Part shown: positions 10,986-20,870 of the stretch, one piece after another
How positions within the stretch are numbered: the first letter of the stretch is position 1
Layout of the letters: each line of letters begins with the position of its first letter
Assembly: GCA_035772735.1 (NCBI GenBank)
Contig: JASDFA010000001.1
Span: 55,567,001 to 55,631,000 of the forward strand
From: Datura wrightii
Lineage: Eukaryota > Streptophyta > Magnoliopsida > Solanales > Solanaceae
Length of the DNA: 64,000 nucleotides
Direction: 5' to 3'
Made by a program: the position numbers and the translations under genes
The notes under the pieces: generated by a model
What the model was told of the DNA's origin: nothing
The model's database searches: none
The model's input: only the letters and a program-made list of their open reading frames with translations

Positions 10986-11702
10986 TATAACACCCTAAAA
11001 TCCCTAAGATCTGACCCGAGGGTTAAGCGGAGAAAAATAGAAAAATATTATCCAGGCAACAGAATATGTCATTCAGTGACCCATGAGGTTGCTGCATCTG
11101 TCATGATGTGACTCGTAAGGGAAGTCCTATTGTGGGAGAAATCATGTTCAAGGGGCAACCACGAGTGGCAACTATGAGTCATGAAGTCACCATGTCAGTA
11201 TAGTGTCAGACTTAAGTTCAGCGCAGTTACAATATAGTTCAGTTTCAGACTTTAGCAATTATTTTAGTGCAATTTATGATTTCAGTTACAGCTTCAATTC
11301 TTTATGCATGTACATGGCCCTTATGCATCAGCTTTACTTGTATTTTATTTAAAAATTTTCAAATAAGCGTATCTCATCAGTATCTATGCATCTCAAACAT
11401 GGTCATTGTATTTCAACTCATCTATGTGTTCAGTTACATAGTCTACTTACTTTCTCTCAGTATACTTGCAAGTTTGAGTTCATTTACGTTTCCCATTCAC
11501 TCAGTACATTCCAAGTGTTGACCGCATACTTTATATGTGCTATATCATTCCATGATACAGATCAAGGTTCTCAGACTCAACCTCCTAGTTACACACGCTC
11601 TACTCTTTGTCAACTGACAGTGGTGAGTGCTCATTTATCAAGGACAGGATTCATGATTTTCCTATTTCAGTTTTATTTCAGTTTCAAATTTTTGAGAGTT
11701 AG
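10986..11702 (+). repeat. Element A 3' LTR, cut and internally shortened
   Basis: It begins TATAACACCC after the PPT. From about 11195 it matches the 5' LTR from about 650. Only about 210 bases precede that point here, against at least 650 in the 5' copy, so the 3' copy has lost at least about 450 bases or the copies are not a pair. At 11703 it is cut by LARD-2; the matching point in the 5' LTR is about 1158. Confidence 0.7.
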
Positions 11703-13305
11703 TGATATGCTGTGATTTTAAAGCACTTTTAACGCTCAAAAATAAGAAAATAGCATGGACATAGGTGTGTTTATATGGATATAAGGAAATTTTTCTTTGA
11801 TTATAGGAAAAATAGGTGTTGGAGCATGAATGTGCGAAAGATAGCATGAAAGTGCAGAAAATGGGCTAAAGTCTCAGTCGCAGTATGAGCCATAGGTTGA
11901 TGGTACGATCCGTACTGAAGATCGTAAAAAGTTTCAGATGGCTGAGTTGTAAAGAGTGCATCCTACAACTATTAGTACGAGTCATACAACGCTGGTACGA
12001 GCCGTAGCACTGTGTTATGGAAATATTCAGAAGAATTACAATAGAGGCTGACTCCTACACGGGCAGACAGTACGAATCGTGGTGGCAAGGTACGAGTTGT
12101 ACCATTACACTCGTGAAAAACTTTAGAAAAATTGAGAATTCTCAAAGTCAAGCCACGGAAGAACAGTACGACTCATAGGAAGCATGTACGAGGTGTACCA
12201 AGGCCCAATGCATAGACAAATTTCATCATGTCAAGGACATACGGATAGTAGGAATGACCCGTACAATCCTTCTATGGGTCGTAGGATCTGTTGTGGCTCA
12301 AGCGACACCAATTATGGAAATTTACCCTGTTATCTTAGGAAAAGGATTCTTATATTTGTATAAATACTTTTTATGTTTTATTTTAAATATAAGACATTAG
12401 AGAATGTGAGAGAACATCCATACAACGTTAAGAGAAGGTTAGGAAGTGATGAAAAATATAGAATTGAGTTGATTGGCTTGTGATCAACCTTTTCTTGATT
12501 TCTTCTTTATCTTTGTGAATTGTTCTTGAGTTATTTCTCCAGATAATCAAAGAAGCTCTTTCTCTCATCTACAATTGTAAGTGTTGAATTATATGTTTAA
12601 TTATGAATGCATATCACAACCTTGCATCTATGAGAGGCTAAAACCTCTATAGCTAGTGTTGTGCGAACCATGATGGCTTAATGAGCTAGGGTTGCACAAA
12701 AGTGATTCAAAACCAATGCAAATGCTTGTATTGTATTCTCTTCATACTTAAACATTTGTTAACGGTGTACAACATTAGAACTTGCCCGAATTATTTACTT
12801 TCTTGTGCCTAGAAAGGTAGAGATTAGGAAAAGAGGATTACAACAAAGCGTTGATATTGATGATCATTGTATTAACTTGAGTTGTGGTCGCGGGATAGTT
12901 ATATTTGGAACTTATTGATAACCGCTCATGAGACCTAACCCGGTGATTGAGTATAGTCATCCAATAGGAATGAACTAGTAATTTGGATGAACCCTAGTAA
13001 TCAGTTTTACAAGTAAGCTTTGGTATTGATCACGTGTGTATACCCGAAGAAGTTATGAACCCATGGGGAACACAAACACTAGTTAGTCTTAACTCTTGAT
13101 TTTACATCACAATTTCCACCATTGTTTTAATTATTATTTTTCTCAAAAACCAATAAATTGGAGTAACTAACCAACAAGTTATCTTACCGGCATTAGTCTA
13201 GATCTTCCATATTCTCTGTGGGTTCGACCGCAACCACTTTGTTGGGTTCTTTATTGACAATGTCTACTTCATACTTCAGCAGGAAGTCTGGTTTGAGCGT
13301 TATCA
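11703..13305 (+). repeat. LARD-2 5' LTR (1603 bp)
   Basis: It begins TGATATGCTGTGA and ends GAGCGTTATCA. The pair copy at 14906 begins TGATGTGCTGTGA and matches it through about 1.28 kb. The upstream part (11870-12300) holds many near-palindromic TACGA(G/C)TCGTA phrases, followed by a TATA box at 12359. Confidence 0.85.
12359..12366 (+). promoter_or_regulatory. TATA box of LARD-2 5' LTR
   Basis: TATAAATA follows the repeat-rich upstream part of the LTR. The 3' copy has the same box at 15562-15569. Confidence 0.6.
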
Positions 13306-13310
13306 AAAAG

Positions 13311-13328
13311 TGGTGTCGTAGCCACAAG
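13311..13328 (+). other. LARD-2 primer binding site (decayed)
   Basis: TGGTGTCGTAGCCACAAG follows the same AAAAG spacer as in LARD-1 and keeps part of the TGGCGCCGTTGCCGGGGA pattern. Confidence 0.6.
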
Positions 13329-14890
13329 TATGTTCCCTTCTCTCTGTTCTTATATTTTTATGCTTCGGGGACGAAGCACACTTTTCAAAAAGGGAACGGG
13401 GTGTACTTTTAATTTTTTGGATGTTTGGATACATCTAAGGGTTTTTCTTGTCGTGTTTCTTTTCCATCGGGCATGCTATCTAGTAGAACTGGCATGTTTA
13501 GGATTTCATTTTCTTATTTTGTGATTTTTGTTCAATTAGGAAATAGCTTAGGAGTACTCGGCCAATGAAAGTGCACTAGTTTTGAATTTCTGAAAAAAAT
13601 TGACCCCATTTAAAATTTTTGATGCATTAGCTATGTACTTGTGACTGCATGCATAATTTCTGTGGATCTTTTGATGTCATTTAGTGTATTAACATGAGTA
13701 CTTTATTTAAGTCATGTGTAAGCAAGACCGGTAAAGTGAATATAAGTCATGTGCCATGAGTGAGTAAGGTTTGATATTTAGTTCAGTACTGTGTTGAAGA
13801 TCTAGAACTTTCCTGGTTGGTCTTTGCATAGGCTAAGCATGGTTGGTTAGGATATAATCGTAGGCCCTTTTTTGTTAAGCTCACTTTTAGCCTAAATGAC
13901 CCTACCAAAATCATATGATTCCCTTGATCCCAATTGTAAGCCTTTAGTAGACTATTTTTCTTTGATTAACTGATAAACTGTACCCATTTTTTTTATAATG
14001 AACCTGTTTTGGCCCTGGTTCATTCTTGGACATTATGAACCTCAACATAGGCAAAGTGCCTAAGTTGAGGGTGGCTAGCATAGAGGTGCATCAATGGTGG
14101 GAATGAGGAAAAGGTAAAGAAAAGAGAAAAGGTGAAAAATGAGGTGTGGTGTGACGAATGAAAAAGAAAAAAAAGAGATGAAAAAGTTGAAAATCCTGGA
14201 ATAGAAAATTTAAAAAGAAAAAAATACTTGAAAAGGATGAAAACACACCACACTCATACAGCTGTATACAAAAGTGGTGATAAGGGAGCAAAAAGCATTA
14301 AAAGAAAAGAGGGTGAAATAGGTAAACGGTGAAGCCTATGTATGTAGTGCCAAGGAAGGGTTAGTCACTTACAAGTATCGCACATTTATCATTTGAAGTG
14401 CTAAAGCCTGCATTACAAGCCATAGAAAGTCCTATAGTGATCCTAATCTAACCATCTGACAGACTGAAGCAGAGAAAATAAGGGCAAGCCAATAGTATCT
14501 GATACACAGTACTTGAAACTTCTTTGTGAGATTGAGAGTCTTGCTTGTTTAGTCCCATGCAATATCTAATATTATATCTGTGAGTGGGGGCTTCATTTGT
14601 TATAAGGGTACATGGGTTATGTTTACTTTCACCATTGGTCTACGAGAAAAGCATCGATGATGACTTGATTGCCTGTTGATAGCTAGATGACATGTCTTGA
14701 TCCATGCTTAGCATGTTTTGTGGTTTCTGGAGATACATTAGCTAATCATGCTTCATGGAAGAAGGGTCAAAAGTAGTTGAATATATAGTGCAAATTTTGT
14801 TTGGTATTCGCTGTAGTGTCCTAGGTTTACTTTCTAGTTGATCATCATGTTTAGTTTTTTCTTTTCTTTGCCTGAGGACATGCAAAAGTC
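13329..14890 (+). other. LARD-2 internal region, non-coding
   Basis: No retroviral motif is found. There is an A/G-rich tract at 14090-14330; the ORFs on its complement (14020-14291) are low-complexity Phe/Ser artefacts. The order of the TCTAGAACTTTCC phrase, purine tract, CATTACAA block and PPT repeats that of LARD-1. Confidence 0.65.
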
Positions 14891-14905
14891 TTAAGTTGAG
14901 GGTGT
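14891..14905 (+). other. LARD-2 polypurine tract
   Basis: TTAAGTTGAGGGTGT lies directly before the LTR start TGATGTGCTG. It is weaker in purines than the LARD-1 tract. Confidence 0.5.
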
Positions 14906-16190
14906 TGATGTGCTGTGAGTTTACAACACTTTCGACGCTCAAAACTAAAAAAATAGCATGGAGTTAGGTGTGTTTATATAGATATAAGGCACTTTTTCTT
15001 TTCTTATAGGACAAATAGGTATTGGAGCAAGAATGTGCAAAAGAGAGCCTGAAAGTGCAAAAAAGGGGCTAAAGTCACAGTCTCAGTACGAATTGTAGGT
15101 TGGTGGTACGATTCATACTAAAGATCTTGAAAAGTTTCAAATGGTTGAGTTGTGAAGACTGCATCCTACGACTATCAGTACGAGTCGTACAACACTGGTA
15201 CGAGCCATAGAACTAAGTCGTGGAAATATTCATAAGAATTACACAAGAAGCTGACTCCTGACACAAATAGACAGTATGAATCGTGGTGGCAATGTACGAG
15301 TTGTACCATCGCACTAGTCACAAACTTTAGAAAAATTGAGAATACTCAGAGTCAAGCCACGGAAGAATAGTACGACTCGTAGGAAGCATGTACGAGTCAT
15401 AACAAGGCCCAACACTTAGCTAAATTTCAGCAAGCCAAGGACATACGGATATAGGTACGACCCGTACAATCCTTCTACCGGTCATAGGATCTGCCGTGGC
15501 TTAGGCGGCACCAGTTATGGAAATTTACCCTGTTAGCTTGGGAAAAGGATTCTCATGTTTGTATAAATAGTTTTTATATTTTATTTTCAAGATAAGAAGT
15601 TAGATAAAATGAAAGAACACCCATACAACGTTGAGAGAAGGTTAGGAAGTGAGGAAAAATATAGAATTGAGTTGATTGGCTTGTGATCGACCTTTTCTTG
15701 ATTTCTTCGTGATCTTTGTGAATTGTTCTTGAGTTATTTCGGAGATAATCAATGAAGATTTTTCTCTCATCTACAATTGTAGGTGTTGAATTATGTATTT
15801 AATTATGAATACATATCAAAACCTTGCAACTATGAGAGACTAAAACCTCCATAGTTAGGGTTGTGGGAACCATGGTGGGTTAATGAGCTAGGGTTGCACA
15901 AAAGTGATTCAAAACAAATGCAAATTCTTGTATTGTACTCTCGTCATACTTAAACGTTTCTTAACGGTGTACAACATTAGAACTTTCCCGAATTATTTAC
16001 TTCTTGAGCCTAGAGAGGTAGAGATTAGGAAAAGAGGATTACAACAAAGCCTTGATCTTGATGATCATTGTATTAACTTGAGTTGTGGTCGCGGGATAGT
16101 TAAATTTGGAACTTATTGATAATGGATACTTTGAAACCGCTCATGATACCTGGCCAAATTATTATGTATAGTCATCAAATAGGGATGAAC
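14906..16190 (+). repeat. LARD-2 3' LTR, right end missing
   Basis: It matches the 5' copy from TGATGTGCTG to about the point GGGATGAAC (16190), then stops in mid-LTR and joins minus-strand RT sequence. The TATA box TATAAATA is at 15562-15569. Near-palindromes such as ACGAGTCGT occur at 15180-15470. The small ORF at 15904-16119 is LTR sequence. Confidence 0.8.
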
Positions 16191-17112
16191 AAGCTTATGA
16201 AAGTTGTCTTCAAAGTATCACACTCTCTAGCTCTGAGCTGATGATAGTCGTAACTGAGGTCTATCTTTGAGAAACACTTAGCACCCTGAAGTTGGTCAAA
16301 GAAGTCATCAATCCTCGGGAGGGGATACATGTTTTTGATTGTGACCTTGTTCAACTACCGATAATCAATACACATTGTAAAAGAACCATCTTTCTTTGGG
16401 GCAAAGAGAACTGGTGCACCCCACGGGGATTTTCTAGGCTCGATTAAACCCTTATCTAGTGATCTTTGAACTGCTCTTTCAACTCCTTTAGATCGGCTGG
16501 AGCCATTTTGTAAGGAGAAATGAACAGAGGCTACATATCAAGGAGAAGGTCGATACCATAGTCAATCTCCCTATCGAGAGGGACTCCTGGTAGATCATTT
16601 GGAAACACCTCCAGATACTCACACACTATAGGAACTAACTGGAGAGTTGGGGTCTTGGATGTTGCATCTTTAACCCGAACTAGATGGTATACACAACCTT
16701 TAGAAATCATACCAGCCATGAAATAGGAAACAAAACAACCTATAGGTACAACTGAACTACCATTCCATTCTAGAACTGGCTTTCCCGAAAATCGAAACTC
16801 TAGGGTATGGGTCCTACAATTTACTGAGGCATAATATGCATGCAACCAATCCATATAAAAGATAACATCAAAATCAGTCATGTCTAGCACCACTAAATCA
16901 GCTAAAGTGACTTTCTGAAGGGCTGTGGTAGGACAACTTTCGTATACCCATCGAGCTATAACTGATTCACCAACTAGAGTAGAAACTGAGAAGGATTCTG
17001 AGAGGATTTTTGGACTAACACTAAATCTAATAGAAACATAAGGAGTCAAAAAAGATAAGGTAGCCCTTGGATCTAACAATGCATACAAATCAAGTTGGAA
17101 TACTTGTAACAT
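16191..17112 (-). pseudogene. Element I protease and N-terminal RT
   Basis: The 193-codon ORF (16531-17112) begins MLQVFQLDLYALLDPRATLSF. The aspartic protease centre expected as D-P-G-A is D-P-R-A here. It continues to DFDVIFYMDWLHAYYAS, KGCVYHLVRVKD and CEYLEVFPNDLPGVP, the start of RT. The following 16191-16530 encodes KVTIKN-like and SKIDLRS-like RT pieces with stops. The protease normally cleaves Gag-Pol. The Gly-to-Arg change is shared with B and F, so I doubt activity. Confidence 0.8.
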
Positions 17113-17220
17113 ACAAGTAACCCCATCTAGAGAGACCTCCTACTCCTAACGAGATGAGAAGGCATAGAATCTGTTCTTATGCTAACCACCAGTGATCTTG
17201 GGCAGATTTATATGCCCAAG
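17113..17220 (-). pseudogene. Element I gag-pol junction remnant
   Basis: The short stretch between protease and inserted LTR reads like the FYAFPSR-type tail before the protease in related copies. It ends at CCAAG (17216-17220), the possible left target duplication. Confidence 0.5.
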
Positions 17221-17438
17221 TGATACTCAAACATATCATTTTCGCCTTGTTTGTGTGCAATATGTATATATTCTCGTGTAATTGGTAATAAAATGTGAAT
17301 TTATACTAACCAACATGATTAGCATTTGTTTTGTAGGAAAATATGATTTTTAGGAGCTAAAATGCATGTTGGAACTATATTGGATTTGTACTCGGATGCG
17401 AGCGTGGAAAAGACATTGGAATGCACAAATTATAGGGG

Positions 17439-17475
17439 CTCCGCGATGGAGCCGTGCCACGCTACCATCGCGGAG
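17439..17475. repeat. Perfect 11-base inverted repeat in LTR
   Basis: CTCCGCGATGG (17439-17449) and CCATCGCGGAG (17465-17475) are exact reverse complements with a 15-base loop. The element lies about 230 bases upstream of the TATA box. Confidence 0.75.
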
Positions 17476-17702
17476 GCACACTGCCTGGAGAGGAAATTAA
17501 ATGGCAAATTCCAGTGAGGCCTCGCGACAGCTCCGTGGCACGGAGATAGGCCTCCGCGTTGGCCTCCGTGCCACGTTGAGGCTATTTTACCGGACCCTGG
17601 ATTTCCAGTGAAGGTCCGCGTCCACGCCGTGTCACGGAGGCAGTGCTCCGTGTTGACCTCCGTGACACGTTGCTTGTTATTCCGGGAAAAAGTTTCCTAT
17701 AG

Positions 17703-17710
17703 TATAAATA
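17703..17710 (+). promoter_or_regulatory. TATA box of LTR 17221-18607
   Basis: TATAAATA followed by GCACAC lies about 480 bases into the LTR, the same geometry as in the LARD LTRs. Confidence 0.55.
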
Positions 17711-18612
17711 GCACACTTAGGTTTATTTTAATTAGTTCAGACTTGGTGGAGCAAGGACGTGGGTTAGCAGTAGTTGAGGGACGAAAAAGCTAAGGGATTT
17801 CTTCTCTTCCTTTCTTCTTTCAATCAATTGTATGTATGATTTACACTTGTTTTAGGATGAGCAATCCACAAATGAGTGGCTAATTCTCTTCCTTGCTAAG
17901 GTTTTGAACATGTGTAGTGAATTTTGATTGTAAATGATATGGTTTTCTTCTTCTTCTTTCATGTTGTTCTATTAATTCTTGTTTCTACTGCATTAGTGTG
18001 TGGCCGATATTAATGTACATCTAAAAAGTCCAATTACACTCGAGAGAGCAAGAAATTGGAAAGTTGTGAATTAATAGGGTATTGTTCTTAACTTGATTTG
18101 GGAAAATTGGGTTTTGATGTGCTTTCCTGATAGAAATATACTTGAAAGCCGTATTAGTCAGTTTAGGAACCGGAATTGTATTGCTAGGTCATAAATTGCA
18201 TTTGATCACAGAAATGTAGACGGATGGTTTATGATTCTAAAGTGAAATTAAATACGAGAGTTTTAATTTCTAGGCTTCTGTTCTTGGCTAGCGACATGAA
18301 GAAGAGATTAACAAAATTATTATTATAATCGAATTCATTACTTGTTCTTAACCTTGGCATGCTCATATCCATAGTTTGAATTCACAGTAAATAATTGTTA
18401 ATAGTTTTAGTATATAGTTTATGAACAAAAACTCATTTAACTGTTGGTTACGTTGTTGTTAGCATAATTAGAAGTAAGATAAGAATATAGTATACTTACG
18501 CAAATTTTACATATCCTGAGCCTCCTTGGATCGATACTTGGCATACTTAGCCACTTTATTACTTGTTTGACCACGTGCACTTGCGTGTCGGTTTATAATA
18601 TATAATACCAAC

Positions 18613-19800
18613 TGAAACAGCCGAACAACCACCTGCACTAGTAGATGCACCTTACTGAGCTAAATGTGATGGTGGAGCTGTTGATCTAGTGGCCGGTTCA
18701 CGACCTCTACTAGGGCCCTATTTGGATAAATGGCAGTGTTTGAGAAGACCCACACCCACAAAATGCTACCGAACCTACTAGGCACTCTCCGGTGTGCCTC
18801 CTACCACACCTACTGCAAACTGGATTGTTGGGCTCTCCTTTCCTACTACACTAAACTCTGGAGCCTCATGCCCCACCCCTTTGATCACGCTTAGGTCTAG
18901 ATCGAACACTGGCTGATGATGGTGCTGGGGATAATGACCTCTAGTGGAACTGCGGATGGTGTCCTCCCTCGAACCTCTAATGAAACTGTCTATACTCCCT
19001 GTCCTCGCCCTCTTGGGCTCTCTCTCCTTCCTCTTCTTCATCTTATCTGCCTCTATCTGCTAGGCGTATATGACCAATTGTAAGAAATCTAAATCACTAT
19101 TCAACATAGCGATCCTGCACTCCTTGAACAGTGAGTCTGATATCCCATTCACAAACCATCTCATACGAGCCCTCTGATCCGCAACCATCTCCGGTGCATA
19201 CTTGGACAGCCGGTAAACTCCAAGGCATAATTTTAGATAGTCCAGTAGTGCTGCTTCAAGTTGATGAACTCCACCTTCTTCGCCTCCCTCAACTCACTAG
19301 GGAAGAACCTATACAAGAAGGAAGTCACAAAGTCATCCCAACTCACGCAAGCTCCCACTACTATACCATACCTCGAATGGCGATACCATATGTAAGCCAC
19401 CCCCTTTCAGCTGATAGGAGGTTAAATCCGCACTCTCCACTCTGGTCACCCCCATAATCTGGGTGATCTTCTGCACCTCCTCAATAAACTCATGTGGGTT
19501 CTCATCCACCTTCGACCCTAGAAACTCTTGTGGGTTCATCCTTAGAAAGTCTCGAACTCGAACCGCTGTTGTGTTCCCATTCTGAGGGACATGAGTCACT
19601 GCCTGCTGATTGACCTGAGTGGTCATATCCTGTGCCAACATCTGAAATGCCACTCTAAACTCAACATGAGTGACCTACTTAGGCATAGGATCTGCTGGTG
19701 CTGGTGGGCCTTGCCGATGTCGGTCCCCATTGCCATTGTTCTGGCCATTACCATTGTCATTCCTTCTTACATTCACTCAGCGTGGTGGAATATTTCTACA
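18613..19800 (-). pseudogene. Element I gag, broken
   Basis: ORF 19333-19653 encodes a gag core with QMLAQDMTTQVNQQ, THVPQNGN, RVRDFLRMNPQEFLGSKV, DENPHEFIEEVQKI and MGVTRVESADLTSYQLKG. ORF 18778-19041 covers the basic stretch before the knuckle (KKRKEREPKRAR). The knuckle near 18700-18770 is reduced to a FCGCG remnant. The expected start codon near 19790 reads ATT. Frameshifts and stops separate the blocks. The matching gag in F (56410-56799) supports the reading. Confidence 0.75.
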
Positions 19801-19930
19801 ATCGTGTATAGCACAAGTTAGAAGGTTAGAGAGATACTTTATCGCACAACATAAATCATGAAAGAAGGGAAATTTCCTACATCGTCTAGTAGCCTCTCCC
19901 CCATAAGTGTTGCGCTCTTTGTGTTGCACC
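19801..19930 (-). other. Element I leader before gag
   Basis: The stretch matches the leaders of E (34117-34318) and F (57025-57216): ATCATGAAAGAAGGGAAATTTCC, then GCCTCT and the GTGTTGCGC block. It breaks off near the CACCCC point before reaching a PBS. Confidence 0.6.
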
Positions 19931-20870
19931 CCAGCGCACGTGCAAACGTATGCATTCGTACAAGTAATACAGTGACCTTGAAGAGCCAGATGTCAAACCC
20001 ACAGAGACTAGTCTATTTAGAAAATATTCAAGTTCAAATGTTAAATTAAATTTCACAAGTGTTGTTCTAAAAGACTTGAATTTTTTTCCTAAATCTAAGG
20101 TGATCACAAATAATTAGAAAAAAACAGTAATAAGAAGCATCCATTTTTAAGCCCCAAAAATCATGAAATGCAACATTTAACTCAGTTGAAGTATATGAAT
20201 ACATTCATTGTCTCATAATGTTAAAGCAATGTTCATGGTCTCTTGAGACACTAAACACAACAAATTAGTCTCACAACTATATCGTTGAGCGGGGATGTAA
20301 CGTGCTATCCGTCAGCAACTAACTAAGTGGAGTGGTTTACAGGGTTTACGCCCTTGGTTATGGAAATTTAAATCTCTAACCATTTAACCTAAATTTGTTT
20401 CACAACTACTTCTACAAGAAGTGATGTGACAATTATAAGTCGATCTCTAGCTATCTTCCCATTTTATAACCAAGCAAGGCGAATTAGGTATATTTCTATC
20501 CTAAATGAGAATCAAGCCATGAAGACTTTGAACTTGCTTCCTGCATTCTTAGTTCTAACCTAGGATTGCTCTTTATAGCTTTTTCCTAACCATAACAAAT
20601 ACATTCTAATGGTGATTAAGAATTAAAATGGTAAAATCAAGAATGTAAGACAAACAACATCAAAAACTTGAACTAAAGATGAAAATAAGCTATAACATTT
20701 ATCTCATGTGGCTTCAACCCAAGAAGAATGATTTTAGCCGCACATGCTCATACAAAGATTCAAAATCATGTTTGAATTCTAGTAATTACAAGAATGATAA
20801 AGAAGAAAAGAAGTAAAACGAATCCTAGGAGAGTTTTCCCCGTTCTCCCTTCGCTCTTTTGTAATTTTCC
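19931..20870 (-). repeat. Fragment J: LTR-end-like sequence, unclassified
   Basis: On the minus strand the right end reads CTCTGTGGGTTTGACATC, then GTATTACTTGTACGAA and TGCACGTGCGC, wording common at the ends of plant gypsy or copia LTRs. No ORF has known motifs. Element B interrupts it at 20871, so the rest of the LTR is not in the window. It may be a truncated LTR inserted in the leader of I. Confidence 0.4.

Larger units (their letters stand above)
1..11702 (+). mobile_element. Element A: pol-less Tekay-type retrotransposon, interrupted and truncated
   Basis: The element runs 5' LTR (1-1419), PBS (1422-1439), gag (from 1641), a non-coding segment (9936-10972), PPT (10973-10985) and 3' LTR (10986-11702). 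LARD-1 splits the gag (2533-9692) and LARD-2 cuts the 3' LTR at 11703. Without LARD-1 the internal part is only about 2.4 kb, and protease, RT, RNase H and integrase are all absent. The non-coding segment is homologous to the one in element E. I infer a non-autonomous chromovirus that used proteins from full relatives such as B, D or F. The 5' LTR begins before the window. Confidence 0.75.
11703..16190 (+). mobile_element. LARD-2: coding-free LTR element
   Basis: It has a 5' LTR (11703-13305), PBS (13311-13328), a 1.6 kb internal region without gag or pol, a PPT (14891-14905) and a 3' LTR (14906-16190) lacking its last roughly 350 bases. LTR ends are TGATATGCTG and GTTATCA. It is inserted in the 3' LTR of A. 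The right target duplication is lost with the truncated end. PBS position, LTR tail and internal phrases link it to LARD-1. Confidence 0.8.
17221..18607 (+). repeat. Solo-type LTR (about 1.39 kb) inside element I
   Basis: It starts TGATACTCAAAC and ends near GTGTCGGTTTATAATATATAATA, with flanks CCAAG (17216-17220) and CCAAC (18608-18612), one mismatch. The tail GGATCGATACTTGG...GACCACGTGCACTTGCGTGTCGG resembles plant gypsy LTR ends. A TATA box is at 17703, after a GC-rich cluster (17437-17660). No internal region is attached, so a solo LTR is likely, though the right edge is uncertain. Confidence 0.6.
16191..19930 (-). mobile_element. Element I: Tekay-type gag-pol remnant
   Basis: Reading on the minus strand it keeps a leader (19801-19930), gag (18613-19800), protease and the first part of RT (16191-17112). 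The rest of pol and the 3' LTR are lost at the junction with LARD-2. A solo-type LTR (17221-18607) lies within it. Protease motifs ally it with element B. Confidence 0.75.

Noticed and set aside
14020..14291. Phe/Ser-rich minus-strand ORFs of 66 and 77 codons
   Set aside because: They are the complement of an A/G-rich tract in the LARD-2 internal region.
17221..18607. A DNA transposon or MITE
   Set aside because: There are no terminal inverted repeats beyond a few bases; the TATA geometry and LTR-type tail fit an LTR better.
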